This document shows, one piece after another, positions 1 to 8,182 of a DNA stretch of 63,026 bases (position 1 is its first letter; each line of letters opens with the position of its first letter). The stretch lies in NCBI RefSeq assembly GCF_001625655.1, contig NZ_AUYB01000147.1, positions 1 through 63,026 on the forward strand, written 5' to 3'. Made by a program: the position numbers and the translations under genes. The DNA is from Pseudoalteromonas luteoviolacea DSM 6061. Lineage in GTDB: Bacteria > Pseudomonadota > Gammaproteobacteria > Enterobacterales > Alteromonadaceae. Under the pieces are notes generated by a model. The model saw nothing but the letters and a program-made list of their open reading frames with translations. It made no database searches and was not told the origin of the DNA.

Positions 1-247
1 ACTAAAACTGGGGCAGTTACAGAATGATATCAAGTAAGAAGCTAACAACCAATGACTATATAAGTCGGAGAGATGACTATTTGAAACGGCAGTCTTACAT
101 AGCGTGATACGGTCATATATAGGTATATATACAGCTTATGAGGCGTGCTTGTTTATACAGCGCGTTTAATAGCAGACGCGGGTGTTATGTCTAAGCTTAG
201 ATAGAATTTGAAAGCTCTTGCGAAATACACTTAGGTGTTGAGCCCTG

Positions 248-1816
248 TTACTGTTTGGCCATCGCTTTATATTTTTGCCAAGCGAGATCTAACAAGGTTT
301 CTGGTAAATCATATTGCTGTGCAAGCTTAGAGAAGTCCGGTTTATACTCTTTAGCTGATTTTACCGCTTTTTTTAAATGTACTCTGCTTGGTTTTACAAT
401 ATCGATTATCCAACTGGGGATATTTATCGCATCCAGTTTAGGGTCGTGTGCAGGGTTATAATGAGTGTTGTTAGAGCTGGCGCTGCCAGATGGCGCTTCG
501 TACAACATATAATCAACCAATGGAAACGAGTTGTTCAAATCCACTGTATTAGATGCAAATGGGTTCGTGATACTTTGATTTACAACAGTACCAGAGTGTG
601 GGCGTGTTTTGAGCCAAGGGCTTCTTAAGTCTCGATATAACGCGTAGTCTAAAACTTGGCTGCCGAGATTGCTCACGATGGAGAAGTAGGGAACAGTATC
701 TGATATGTACGCAAAGTTATTGCCTTTTTCCTTTAGGATCGACAGAGCAATTTCTTGAAAGTGATTGCCAATTAGCGGCAATCCGAGCAGTTTTGGTAGC
801 GATGGTTTTTGCTCTTCATGCGTATAAGACAGACTGACCACATATTTAAGAACTTCTATATCAGGACTATAATCAATAAGTCGTTCAATATTGGCAAGCG
901 CATTATTCAAGGACTTATAGTCAGGTTTGTCTCGCATTAACATTAAATGGCAAGCGATAATACCCTGTAACGGGTTAACAAATTTAGAGGTGAGCATTTC
1001 GCTGACCATATTACTTGTTATTTCATCGCTTCTTTCACCCGCGGCCAGAGATTGTAAAGTGGCATCTGTTTGCGCAAGCTGAATTCGATAGTCGTAATCT
1101 AAAAGTTCGATTGACGGTGTAGCCATTACTGCGGAGTCAAGTTGCAGACCTTCTTGCCATAAAAAAACAACGTCAGTATGGAATAACTGGTGGCTTTTTT
1201 GAGATGAATAAAGGTGAATTGGTACCCACTGTACGTTTCCGTTATTGTCCTTACTACAGAATTTATAAAGGTCAGGGGACAAATAGTCACGATACCAAGT
1301 TAAGCCAGAGTCATCACTTTGTACAACATCAGCATTAAATTGCACAACTGTTTTGCCGCTATTGTCTTCTAGCCAACAATTGTCCAGCAAGTTCTTTGAT
1401 GGGTTGTTGTTGCCTGTTTTAGTGGCTAAGCGTACGAAGATATATAAGGCTTGCTTACCATGTTGTTGATGTTCGTTGCCTATCGAGAGTTGAGAGCGGT
1501 ATTGAAGAAACTTGCGCATATAATCTTCATGATCTTCACTTTCATCGTCAGGTAAAGCCGATGCTCTTTTTGGGGTATCTATATCAAATCGCGTTTGCTC
1601 TTCATTGACTTCTATAAGTTTGTCAACTGACTGGCCAAATGCTCTTGCTCTCAGTCTATAAAGCCCTGCAGCCACTTTTGCATTTAACTTATTCATATTG
1701 CTTTCTTTAATAGCACTGTGTTGATCAAATAAAATCAGCTCAACATCTGTTAGCATGCCATGAACGGCAGAGTGCTGTTTTGGTTCAACATGAATAGAGA
1801 TTAAATCAGAACTCAT
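248..1816 (-). CDS. Unknown protein, third gene of caspase/hydrolase operon
   Basis: I do not recognise this 522-residue protein. It has no signal peptide or membrane segment, so it is probably cytoplasmic. Residues 1-80 look like a small beta-sandwich: strands alternate and there is a GLYRLR turn at 51-56. Residues 84-100 are acidic and probably a linker. A middle region is rich in aromatic residues. From about 270 it becomes helical, with a KFVNPLQGIIACHLML stretch at 278-293, and it ends in a basic helical tail. The start ATG overlaps the end of the caspase gene by 11 bases and has GAGGAAG just upstream, so translation is probably coupled. The turn at 51-56 resembles a GLYKL turn near the end of the caspase, so the two may share a fold. 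It could be a sensor, scaffold or caspase substrate; that role is inferred from context only. Confidence 0.8.
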   Translation of the reverse strand: MSSDLISIHVEPKQHSAVHGMLTDVELILFDQHSAIKESNMNKLNAKVAAGLYRLRARAFGQSVDKLIEVNEEQTRFDIDTPKRASALPDDESEDHEDYMRKFLQYRSQLSIGNEHQQHGKQALYIFVRLATKTGNNNPSKNLLDNCWLEDNSGKTVVQFNADVVQSDDSGLTWYRDYLSPDLYKFCSKDNNGNVQWVPIHLYSSQKSHQLFHTDVVFLWQEGLQLDSAVMATPSIELLDYDYRIQLAQTDATLQSLAAGERSDEITSNMVSEMLTSKFVNPLQGIIACHLMLMRDKPDYKSLNNALANIERLIDYSPDIEVLKYVVSLSYTHEEQKPSLPKLLGLPLIGNHFQEIALSILKEKGNNFAYISDTVPYFSIVSNLGSQVLDYALYRDLRSPWLKTRPHSGTVVNQSITNPFASNTVDLNNSFPLVDYMLYEAPSGSASSNNTHYNPAHDPKLDAINIPSWIIDIVKPSRVHLKKAVKSAKEYKPDFSKLAQQYDLPETLLDLAWQKYKAMAKQ

Positions 1817-2879
1817 GAACTTCTTCCTCTATTGGTGAACTGCAATCGATCAACATAGATGCGTTTGTATCGGTGTCAATTAGCTTATAGAGGCCGAGCT
1901 CTAGGCCTTCCACTGTGAGTTTGCCTGAGGCATTAGACCAAGATTTTTTTTCTATACTTGCATTGAGTAATAGACGGAGGTTTCGTCCTTCTCCATTTAG
2001 GTTAATGACTAGTTTTGCTGTACCAGCGTGTTTTCCAAAATATTTCTTGTTTGACCCTGCTGTATGGTTGGACTGTGCTCGTTGAGGAAACCCATCTTTT
2101 TGTGCTAGCGTTTCAACGTGTAACCTTAGGTAGTCTCTCAAACCATCCCAAGTTATGCCGGTATTTTGTACTCCGGATTGCAGGCCATTGATTAGGGCCT
2201 TTGTGAAGTAGCCAAAGCTTTTACCTGTAGAATTTAAGCTCTCATGCGCTGCGGTTTCATGTAAGGTTGCATTGGCCCAAAATAAATCAGGCACGTGACC
2301 TTCTTTCCAGCTATTACGGCATCCAATATCTAAACCGCCCCCTCTAACATCGACAGTTCTTGAACGACAGCAATCTGTCCAAACGACGATTTCATTGCAT
2401 GGCAGGCATCGCTCTAAGAACTCTTTTAGTATGAGTCTTGAAGACAAATTGGCATTTGGCGAATCTGGGCTCCAATTCGCCATACACATCAGTACGTTAT
2501 CATTTTGCATTCTCAAGGCCTCACCATGCCCGGAAAAGTAAAAATAAAAACGCTCAGCTGGTTGATTCGATTCTTTCAACTGTTTACGTAAAAGAGTTCG
2601 AATCTTCTTTAGTTCTTTATCGACATGGTATCTTACAGGGTAGGGCTCAACATCGTCTTCTATTTCGTCATTATCAGTATCCATATCGTCTTGTTGTCTG
2701 CTAGAGCTATCTACAAAAAGTGTATAGCAATTTTTCTCATCCAAGCCTCCACCTGACGGATCACATAACCACTGAGTAACGGCTTTGGCATCATTAACGG
2801 CACCATCTAGTCTGTATCTAGATGGTGCTTCTGGATAATCATTTATCCCAATTACAAGCGCATAATGGTTTGGATTCAT
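1806..2879 (-). CDS. Caspase-like (peptidase C14) protein
   Basis: This is a caspase-fold cysteine protease of 357 residues. It opens with the typical strand YALVIGINDYP (6-16) and an NDA motif (29-31). The catalytic histidine is His118 in YFSGHGE, and the cysteine is Cys171 in WTDCCRSR; most metacaspases read DxCHSG here. An acidic insert lies at about 64-79. The last 80 residues are not protease but look like a small beta domain with a GLYKL turn. There is no signal peptide, so it should act in the cytoplasm. It starts 27 bases after the hydrolase gene and overlaps the next gene by 11 bases. Bacterial caspases often act in regulated cell death or anti-phage responses; that use here is inference. 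The substrate could be either neighbouring protein. Confidence 0.88.
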   Translation of the reverse strand: MNPNHYALVIGINDYPEAPSRYRLDGAVNDAKAVTQWLCDPSGGGLDEKNCYTLFVDSSSRQQDDMDTDNDEIEDDVEPYPVRYHVDKELKKIRTLLRKQLKESNQPAERFYFYFSGHGEALRMQNDNVLMCMANWSPDSPNANLSSRLILKEFLERCLPCNEIVVWTDCCRSRTVDVRGGGLDIGCRNSWKEGHVPDLFWANATLHETAAHESLNSTGKSFGYFTKALINGLQSGVQNTGITWDGLRDYLRLHVETLAQKDGFPQRAQSNHTAGSNKKYFGKHAGTAKLVINLNGEGRNLRLLLNASIEKKSWSNASGKLTVEGLELGLYKLIDTDTNASMLIDCSSPIEEEVHEF

Positions 2880-2906
2880 AGAAATACAACTTTCGTGCTG
2901 AGTAAG

Positions 2907-4346
2907 TTAAGGTAAACCGTTAAGCAAACAATACTTAATGCTGCTGAGCGTACAAGGATTATCGTCAAAAGCTCCATGGCTGACAGCTGTGCTCCTACAC
3001 CCTTCGGGGGCGTCATCATCAGTGGGAGAAGTAACCAAACGCTGATTAACCGACAAGAACTCCTCAACACGTCTGAACACTGGATCATTGTAAGCATCGC
3101 TGTGTGCTTGATGTCGAACTAGTCCAGATACAGGGCTTGCTGTTTCGGCCTCTAAAACCCCAGAAATGAAGTAGAGCAAAGAGCTCGGATACAGCATTGG
3201 AATTGCCTTTACTAAGGTGTCGTCTTGCTCAAATTCATCAGTCATGGTGAACATGCGAAAGCCTTTGAAACGACTGTGTTGGGAAGTACTTGGGTTGACT
3301 ATCGCCTCATCGAATAAATCCATCCGAGCGGCTGGGGCCAATAAAAAAAGATTAACGATATTGAGCTTTTTACTGAGTTGCTCATTTTTGTTTAGTAAAT
3401 GGCTAATACAAATACTACCAGCACTATGGCCAATGAGATGCACTTCTTGATCAGGTGCTAACTCGTTTAGCAGGTGAATAAATTCACCACCAACTTTGTC
3501 TGTCTCCCACATTTCTTGCGCTTTATTTTTCATTTGGCCCCAAACCCATTGGCCAGCGTCTGAAATGTAATACTGTCTACATATTTCCTCTACAACAGTG
3601 GCATGAAGACCGTGATCTGTACCATTGCGGTAGCGTTTAATTACTGCCCATGCGAGCTTTACGACTGCGGAGGCTACTCGTAGGTAACCAAGCCCTTTTT
3701 GGTTGCCGTGCAGATCTTCTTTGCTCAAGTTTGTGCGTACTTTGCTTGGCGCACCCTCGTACCATTCGTCTTCGGTCTCATTGTTCTCAAACTCGTACTG
3801 TTCAATCTCATGTTGAATATCTAGCTCAAAATTGCTCAAGTCTTCTTCTAGATCTAATGCTGTGCTTTTTGTTTTAGTAAACGAAGTGGCGATTGAATCA
3901 AACTCTTTAAAAGGATGAGCTTTTTTAAGTTCTTCTTCGATGTCTTGGATGGCTATTCCACTTCCGGCACCGCCTTTTAGCGTTCCAAAAGCAAGTCGTT
4001 TGGTAATTGCACGAATAGCCCACTTTAGGAGCCTTGCTCCCTGTTTTGACGAAAATATATCTTTGAGGTTGTCACGAAGTACTTCTAAAAAACCAGTTTC
4101 CCAAATAAAAGACACCACATAGTGATCTTCATGTCGAATGTTTTTATTCACGGTGAGAGCTGAGGCCATACCTGACGATTCAGGGACTAATCCTCCATGA
4201 CAATAAATAACTAGCCGTTTTTTGTTTGAGGCTGCAATTTCGGTAACGATTTTTTTGAGTTCTGCACGAGAAGTTGAATGATCACCTGACGGAGTAAAAG
4301 TGCCATCAGGGCCCACATGAATTTGAGAAAAATATGATGTGCTCAT
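2907..4346 (-). CDS. Alpha/beta-hydrolase, first gene of caspase operon
   Basis: This is a serine hydrolase of the alpha/beta fold, 479 residues. The first core strand ends in YCHGG (48-52), a likely oxyanion-hole motif. The nucleophile elbow is LIGHSAGS, with Ser308. Asp370 in FTMTDEF and His412 or His415 in RHQAHSD could complete the triad. Between strand one and the elbow lies an insertion of about 200 residues with a highly charged helical part (135-195). There is no signal peptide. AAGGA precedes the ATG by 7 bases. It leads the operon, so it may be the effector or sensor of the set. A lipase, esterase or thioesterase activity is possible; the substrate cannot be told from sequence. I see no close named family beyond the fold. 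Confidence 0.85.
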   Translation of the reverse strand: MSTSYFSQIHVGPDGTFTPSGDHSTSRAELKKIVTEIAASNKKRLVIYCHGGLVPESSGMASALTVNKNIRHEDHYVVSFIWETGFLEVLRDNLKDIFSSKQGARLLKWAIRAITKRLAFGTLKGGAGSGIAIQDIEEELKKAHPFKEFDSIATSFTKTKSTALDLEEDLSNFELDIQHEIEQYEFENNETEDEWYEGAPSKVRTNLSKEDLHGNQKGLGYLRVASAVVKLAWAVIKRYRNGTDHGLHATVVEEICRQYYISDAGQWVWGQMKNKAQEMWETDKVGGEFIHLLNELAPDQEVHLIGHSAGSICISHLLNKNEQLSKKLNIVNLFLLAPAARMDLFDEAIVNPSTSQHSRFKGFRMFTMTDEFEQDDTLVKAIPMLYPSSLLYFISGVLEAETASPVSGLVRHQAHSDAYNDPVFRRVEEFLSVNQRLVTSPTDDDAPEGCRSTAVSHGAFDDNPCTLSSIKYCLLNGLP

Positions 4347-4932
4347 GACTAATCCTTGTAAAAAATATTTACGCTATTGTTATTGGATTTTTTATACATT
4401 TATCTTTCAGTCTAGATAAAGACTGCTAAAAAATCGAAAAGTTCACGAAGGATTTGTGATTACATAAACATGTATGTCGGTTTGTGAGGTTTATACATTC
4501 AGTCTATATATGCACTCATTTGATGAATTGAAATTACAATTTATATCAATATAAACAACGTTTTAAATTCTTTTTGGAACCGTGCATGCTCCAATTACTT
4601 GCAGTCAAGACTTTACTTGAAGCCAATTGCTGCAACAAAAAATAGGCGTGGATAAAACTCATGACCACCAGTGTGCAATCTAAAATTGTTAGAGCCCTTA
4701 TTTGAGAAAGGAAGGTTGTTGATTTATGAGTACAATGAATAAAAACAGAGCATGAATTAGGCTGACCAGAGTCTAAAGAGCGACGAAGTCGGGTTAAAAA
4801 GACATATGCGGAATGCCACATATGTCACCTGCTGTATTGTGGCGAATTGCCCATAGCGTGTTTGTGATTGCCTTTTGATTTAATCACTTATAATAAAAGC
4901 TTAAACAACACAACGCGCAATTGTATTTCTAA
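4347..4932. other. Intergenic region upstream of the hydrolase operon
   Basis: No convincing gene lies in these 586 bases. The part nearest the hydrolase must carry the operon promoter; a TATAAA-like hexamer occurs on the minus strand near 4390. It also holds a repeated split motif, listed separately. A 91-codon frame at 4546-4821 on the minus strand has no ribosome site and unconvincing composition and is not annotated. Confidence 0.6.
4391..4509. repeat. Two copies of a split motif upstream of the operon
   Basis: TTTATACATT occurs at 4391-4400 and 4490-4499. It is followed by CAGTCTAGAT at 4408-4417 and CAGTCTATAT at 4500-4509. The first copy has 7 extra bases (TATCTTT) between the two halves. 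The first copy also overlaps an inverted repeat, TTTATCT (4399-4405) and AGATAAA (4414-4420). The copies lie 45 to 165 bases before the hydrolase start, so they may bind a regulator of the caspase operon. That role is inferred. Confidence 0.5.
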
Positions 4933-7011
4933 TTAAAGTGGCGAGGCTGTTACTTTTATAAACGTATTTTGAGACGCTGCGATGTCCAGAGCATTATTGC
5001 CGCCAGTTACCTTGACCTGAAATGTAATTGTATCTCCCTTTTGAACTTGTAATTCGCCCGACTCCTTTAAGTTGTATGTATTATTGCTACTCTTCATTGT
5101 TTGTAGGTTAACGGAGTTTGCTACGTAGCTATCACTTAGCGCACTGTTCGTTAAGATTATTAACTCTAGGTCACTATGTGCATCGTCGATTTTGTGGAGC
5201 TCTAAATTGCACTGAAACTTCAGTGCGCCATCAAATGGAGCTTTAAACTCTCCTGTTGAGCTATCGTATAGCCCTGAGTGATCTGATGTTATATTGTCAA
5301 ATGCAAGAACATGCTCTTGAGCATTGCCTGAAATATTACTAAGAGTGTGACCTAGCCTCACTTCACTCATCATATTGAGTGGCATAATACCGCTATTGTT
5401 CCACACTAAGGGGAAAGCACGCGTATTTTGGATTTGTTTAGTGTGCAGTGTAGTGTGCTCCGCGAAGTTTCCAGAGCTGCGTACAAATAGGGTGGGGTAT
5501 CCTCCGTTGTATGCCCACACTTGAAGGAATGCGGATTGTGCCTCTTTAAGATAATTGTCGTTTATTGTTACCTCATTGACGCCTGAGGTAAGTTCAGAAA
5601 TACGTAGGGTACTGAAGTATTCTACTTTACCTTCTACTTTATTCCCTTGAATTAGAATGCCATTAAGTGGAACGCTCTGTGCTACAGCTACACCGACCAT
5701 GGCGGTGGTAAGGTCTGATGTTGCGTTATCTTGTATTACCGATAGGGTATTGTGGGTAATAGATGCACTACTTATGTTTGGAAGTGCGCGCTTGGTCACG
5801 CCTATTGCGTAAGTCACGGTACTGTTCTTGTGAATAATCACAGCATTAGAAACACTGCCACCTCCGTACTGTAAGTCAATATCTACTAAGCCATTGCACG
5901 AATCCCTTTTTATAACAGGACCGACAATAATATTGTTAACAACTTGAGATTTAATCGCTCTGCCTTGACAGTTTTCGAAAGTAGCCCCTGGCTCAACAGT
6001 AAACGTTGCATCATGCCTTTGCGAAATCTCGCGCATAGCAACAAAAATTACGCCATCAGCATCTCGAGTAGGAGTGTACCCATTAGAAATTGACGAAATA
6101 AAAGCACAAGAGCCAACAACTAAATGTTTTGTGTACTCGTTGTTACTTGGTCCAGGTGCGATACTTAACCCTGTAGTTGAATTGGGCTGTGACGATACTA
6201 TATCCCTTATCGTGCCATCAAAATATACTCTCGCAAATTCACCATAACAATAAACGCCAATAGCGAGGCCATTCTTGATTGTAGTGCCTTGCGCGATATT
6301 GATTTCGCCATTGCTCGGCATACCTGTAGATTCAAAAGTAACGACGCGTTCAACAATGCCCGAACCATCAAAGCATATCCCTTCAATTAGGTGGTCATGA
6401 CGGGCTTGAGGAAATCTAAAATGATACACCCGATTTTGTCCATTAGCTTTTAATACGCAATCTCTATGGCCAATTAAAATGAGCGGATATGTGCGCGTGA
6501 GGTAAGTTGAAAATACGCTTTTCAGTCCTGTTGAAATAGAGATTGTTTCATTGATTACAAAGGTACCAGATGCCCCATACAATACTCTGTTTGGTGCAGA
6601 TTGTTGCCATATAAGTGCATTTTTGATTTGTTCAGAGCAATCCGAACCATCATTCTTGGCACCCCATTGTTTAATATTATGCCCACCTGATGGAAATAAC
6701 CCTTTTGCTAATAACCCCGAGTTGTTGAGGGCAATATACTCTCCATTATCTGGAGTAATAGAAGGGTCCATCGTTACCAGATATTGGTTTCCACCACCAT
6801 CATGGGCGTCGTGATAGCCCAGCGTGGTTATTACGTCACCTACCCTATGTAGCGCATTTCTCATCGCTTCAACACTATGAAACAATGCTGTGCTTTGTAC
6901 ATTGCTTTCGTTTGCAAAAGAGCTAGATGCAGCCACCACACCAACCCCTGAAATGCCAGTAACACTGACTTTTTTGATAAAATTACGACGGTTCTTACTC
7001 GCTAAATCCAT
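4933..7011 (-). CDS. Tat-exported parallel beta-helix protein with C1q-like C-terminus
   Basis: This 692-residue protein has a twin-arginine signal, KNRRNFIKK, followed by a hydrophobic stretch ending in FANES, so it should be exported folded by Tat. Next comes a GDVITTLGYHDAHDGGG segment like those at the head of phage tailspikes and pectate lyases. The motif WGAKNDGSDCSEQI then starts a right-handed beta-helix that runs to about residue 530. The last 135 residues (from SEVRLGH) resemble a C1q/TNF-like jelly roll. The start was set at 7011 because AGGAG stands 6 bases before that ATG. No catalytic residues could be assigned. It may be a polysaccharide-binding or cleaving protein. It has no operon partner. 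Confidence 0.82.
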   Translation of the reverse strand: MDLASKNRRNFIKKVSVTGISGVGVVAASSSFANESNVQSTALFHSVEAMRNALHRVGDVITTLGYHDAHDGGGNQYLVTMDPSITPDNGEYIALNNSGLLAKGLFPSGGHNIKQWGAKNDGSDCSEQIKNALIWQQSAPNRVLYGASGTFVINETISISTGLKSVFSTYLTRTYPLILIGHRDCVLKANGQNRVYHFRFPQARHDHLIEGICFDGSGIVERVVTFESTGMPSNGEINIAQGTTIKNGLAIGVYCYGEFARVYFDGTIRDIVSSQPNSTTGLSIAPGPSNNEYTKHLVVGSCAFISSISNGYTPTRDADGVIFVAMREISQRHDATFTVEPGATFENCQGRAIKSQVVNNIIVGPVIKRDSCNGLVDIDLQYGGGSVSNAVIIHKNSTVTYAIGVTKRALPNISSASITHNTLSVIQDNATSDLTTAMVGVAVAQSVPLNGILIQGNKVEGKVEYFSTLRISELTSGVNEVTINDNYLKEAQSAFLQVWAYNGGYPTLFVRSSGNFAEHTTLHTKQIQNTRAFPLVWNNSGIMPLNMMSEVRLGHTLSNISGNAQEHVLAFDNITSDHSGLYDSSTGEFKAPFDGALKFQCNLELHKIDDAHSDLELIILTNSALSDSYVANSVNLQTMKSSNNTYNLKESGELQVQKGDTITFQVKVTGGNNALDIAASQNTFIKVTASPL

Positions 7012-7756
7012 TATCAACTCCTATATATTCCTAGTTAAAAACCCGAAGTAAGCTCGGTAATATACACATTCTAATACTATTAATATGAATTAATTCCTAT
7101 AAAAAATAATAAAAATCAATGGGGTCAGAGTAATTGATTTTAAATCCAAACCAGTCAATATCATTTTTGTAGTGTTACACACCTATGTCTAAATAATTTT
7201 TAGGTCTTAATCATTAACGTCACGATTGGCTGTTTTTTACATACCTCTCAAAGCGAAGAGCAAATTAAGAAAGGTATTAAGTCAACTATTGCAACTGAGT
7301 TAAATTAAGTTGAGTGTTGAGCTGAGAAGGAAAAATGGTTTGCATGGCAAGGGGGGAATGTGTGGACTCTAGCTCCTGCGCTTGCGAAATATTAGGTTTA
7401 TCTATCTAGTTTTGCTGCTCTTTTTATATTTATTGAGTTGTGAAGATTCAAGGGAGTTCGGTTTTTCAGCCAATAAACCCCATGGGTTAAGATTGGTTTT
7501 TGTACAAGGTATTCTTTGGAAGTGAAGTAGTGTTTTAATGATGTCGCTAGCTCAAGTGTTTAGTGAATGCAATGGTTTTGGCGTTGGCGTTGAAGCAAAA
7601 AGAGTCATTGCTTGCTGAAAATAGATAATAAAAATTAATGCGAGAATATAGGTACAAGAAAGTTGATTTACCATTTTATTACCACAGAATTACCATGGGT
7701 AGTTTTTAAATGGGATTGGAAAATTGAAATAAGTTATTGAATAGGGAGAGGAAAGC
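7012..7756. other. Long intergenic region before tRNA-Pro
   Basis: No protein gene could be supported in these 745 bases. A short inverted repeat at 7112-7141 resembles a transposon end and is listed separately. The rest is AT-rich with only short open frames lacking ribosome sites. It may be decayed mobile or accessory DNA next to a tRNA, a common insertion site. Confidence 0.5.
7112..7141. repeat. Inverted repeat around GGGGTCAGAGTA
   Basis: AAAATCAAT (7112-7120) and ATTGATTTT (7133-7141) form a perfect 9-base inverted repeat around the loop GGGGTCAGAGTA. From memory, this loop and flank are common next to IS200-like REP-associated tyrosine transposase genes in marine gammaproteobacteria. 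No transposase gene is present here, so it would be a non-autonomous copy or relic. Only one copy was found in the window. Confidence 0.5.
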
Positions 7757-7833
7757 TGGTCGGCATAGCAGGATTTGAACCTGCGACCCCTGACACCCCA
7801 TGACAGTGCGCTACCAAGCTGCGCTATATGCCG
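7757..7833 (-). tRNA. tRNA-Pro (anticodon GGG)
   Basis: The minus strand folds into a standard cloverleaf. The acceptor stem pairs CGGCATA with TATGCCG. The anticodon loop is ATGGGGT, giving GGG and reading CCC/CCU. The T arm contains GGTTCGAATCC. CCA is encoded at 7757-7759. Length is 77 bases. Confidence 0.97.
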
Positions 7834-8182
7834 ACTTGGTTTGTCACTATAATGATTTTATTTTAAAAGGCAATAACTAATTGGTTTGTTTGGACATTAA
7901 TTCGTCATATAGCCCAAATTGCAACGAGGGTTTAGTTTTTCGCTGAGCACATCGGGTTGAACTTACCTGTTAAATTTGTATGAGAACCAATATTTGTAAC
8001 GTCATAAAAGTTAACGATTTGCATTATTTTAGTCCTAAAGAGGTAGTGAATTATTCCTAACTTTATGAAAAACTTAATTGTTTAGTATACCTCTCTGTAT
8101 CAGCTCCATTTGGTTTGTTAGCATTTACTTCAAAAGGTGGCAATGAAGCCACCGAATATCCAATGATAAAAAGGAAACACAT
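7834..8182. other. Intergenic region between tRNA-Pro and the fibrinogen-like gene
   Basis: Nothing was recognised in these 349 bases except the promoter zone of tRNA-Pro at the left and, at the right, AAAAGGAA a few bases before the next ATG, a strong ribosome site. Confidence 0.6.

Noticed and set aside
2876..3097. 73-codon frame on the minus strand
   Set aside because: It lies in another frame within the hydrolase gene, which has clear catalytic motifs.
4546..4821. 91-codon open frame on the minus strand in the gap upstream of the hydrolase operon
   Set aside because: No ribosome site, odd composition and no recognisable domain; likely chance.
7201..7307. Short open frame ending IKSTIATELN near 7307
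   Set aside because: Too short, no start site and no known match; could be a gene remnant but not supportable.
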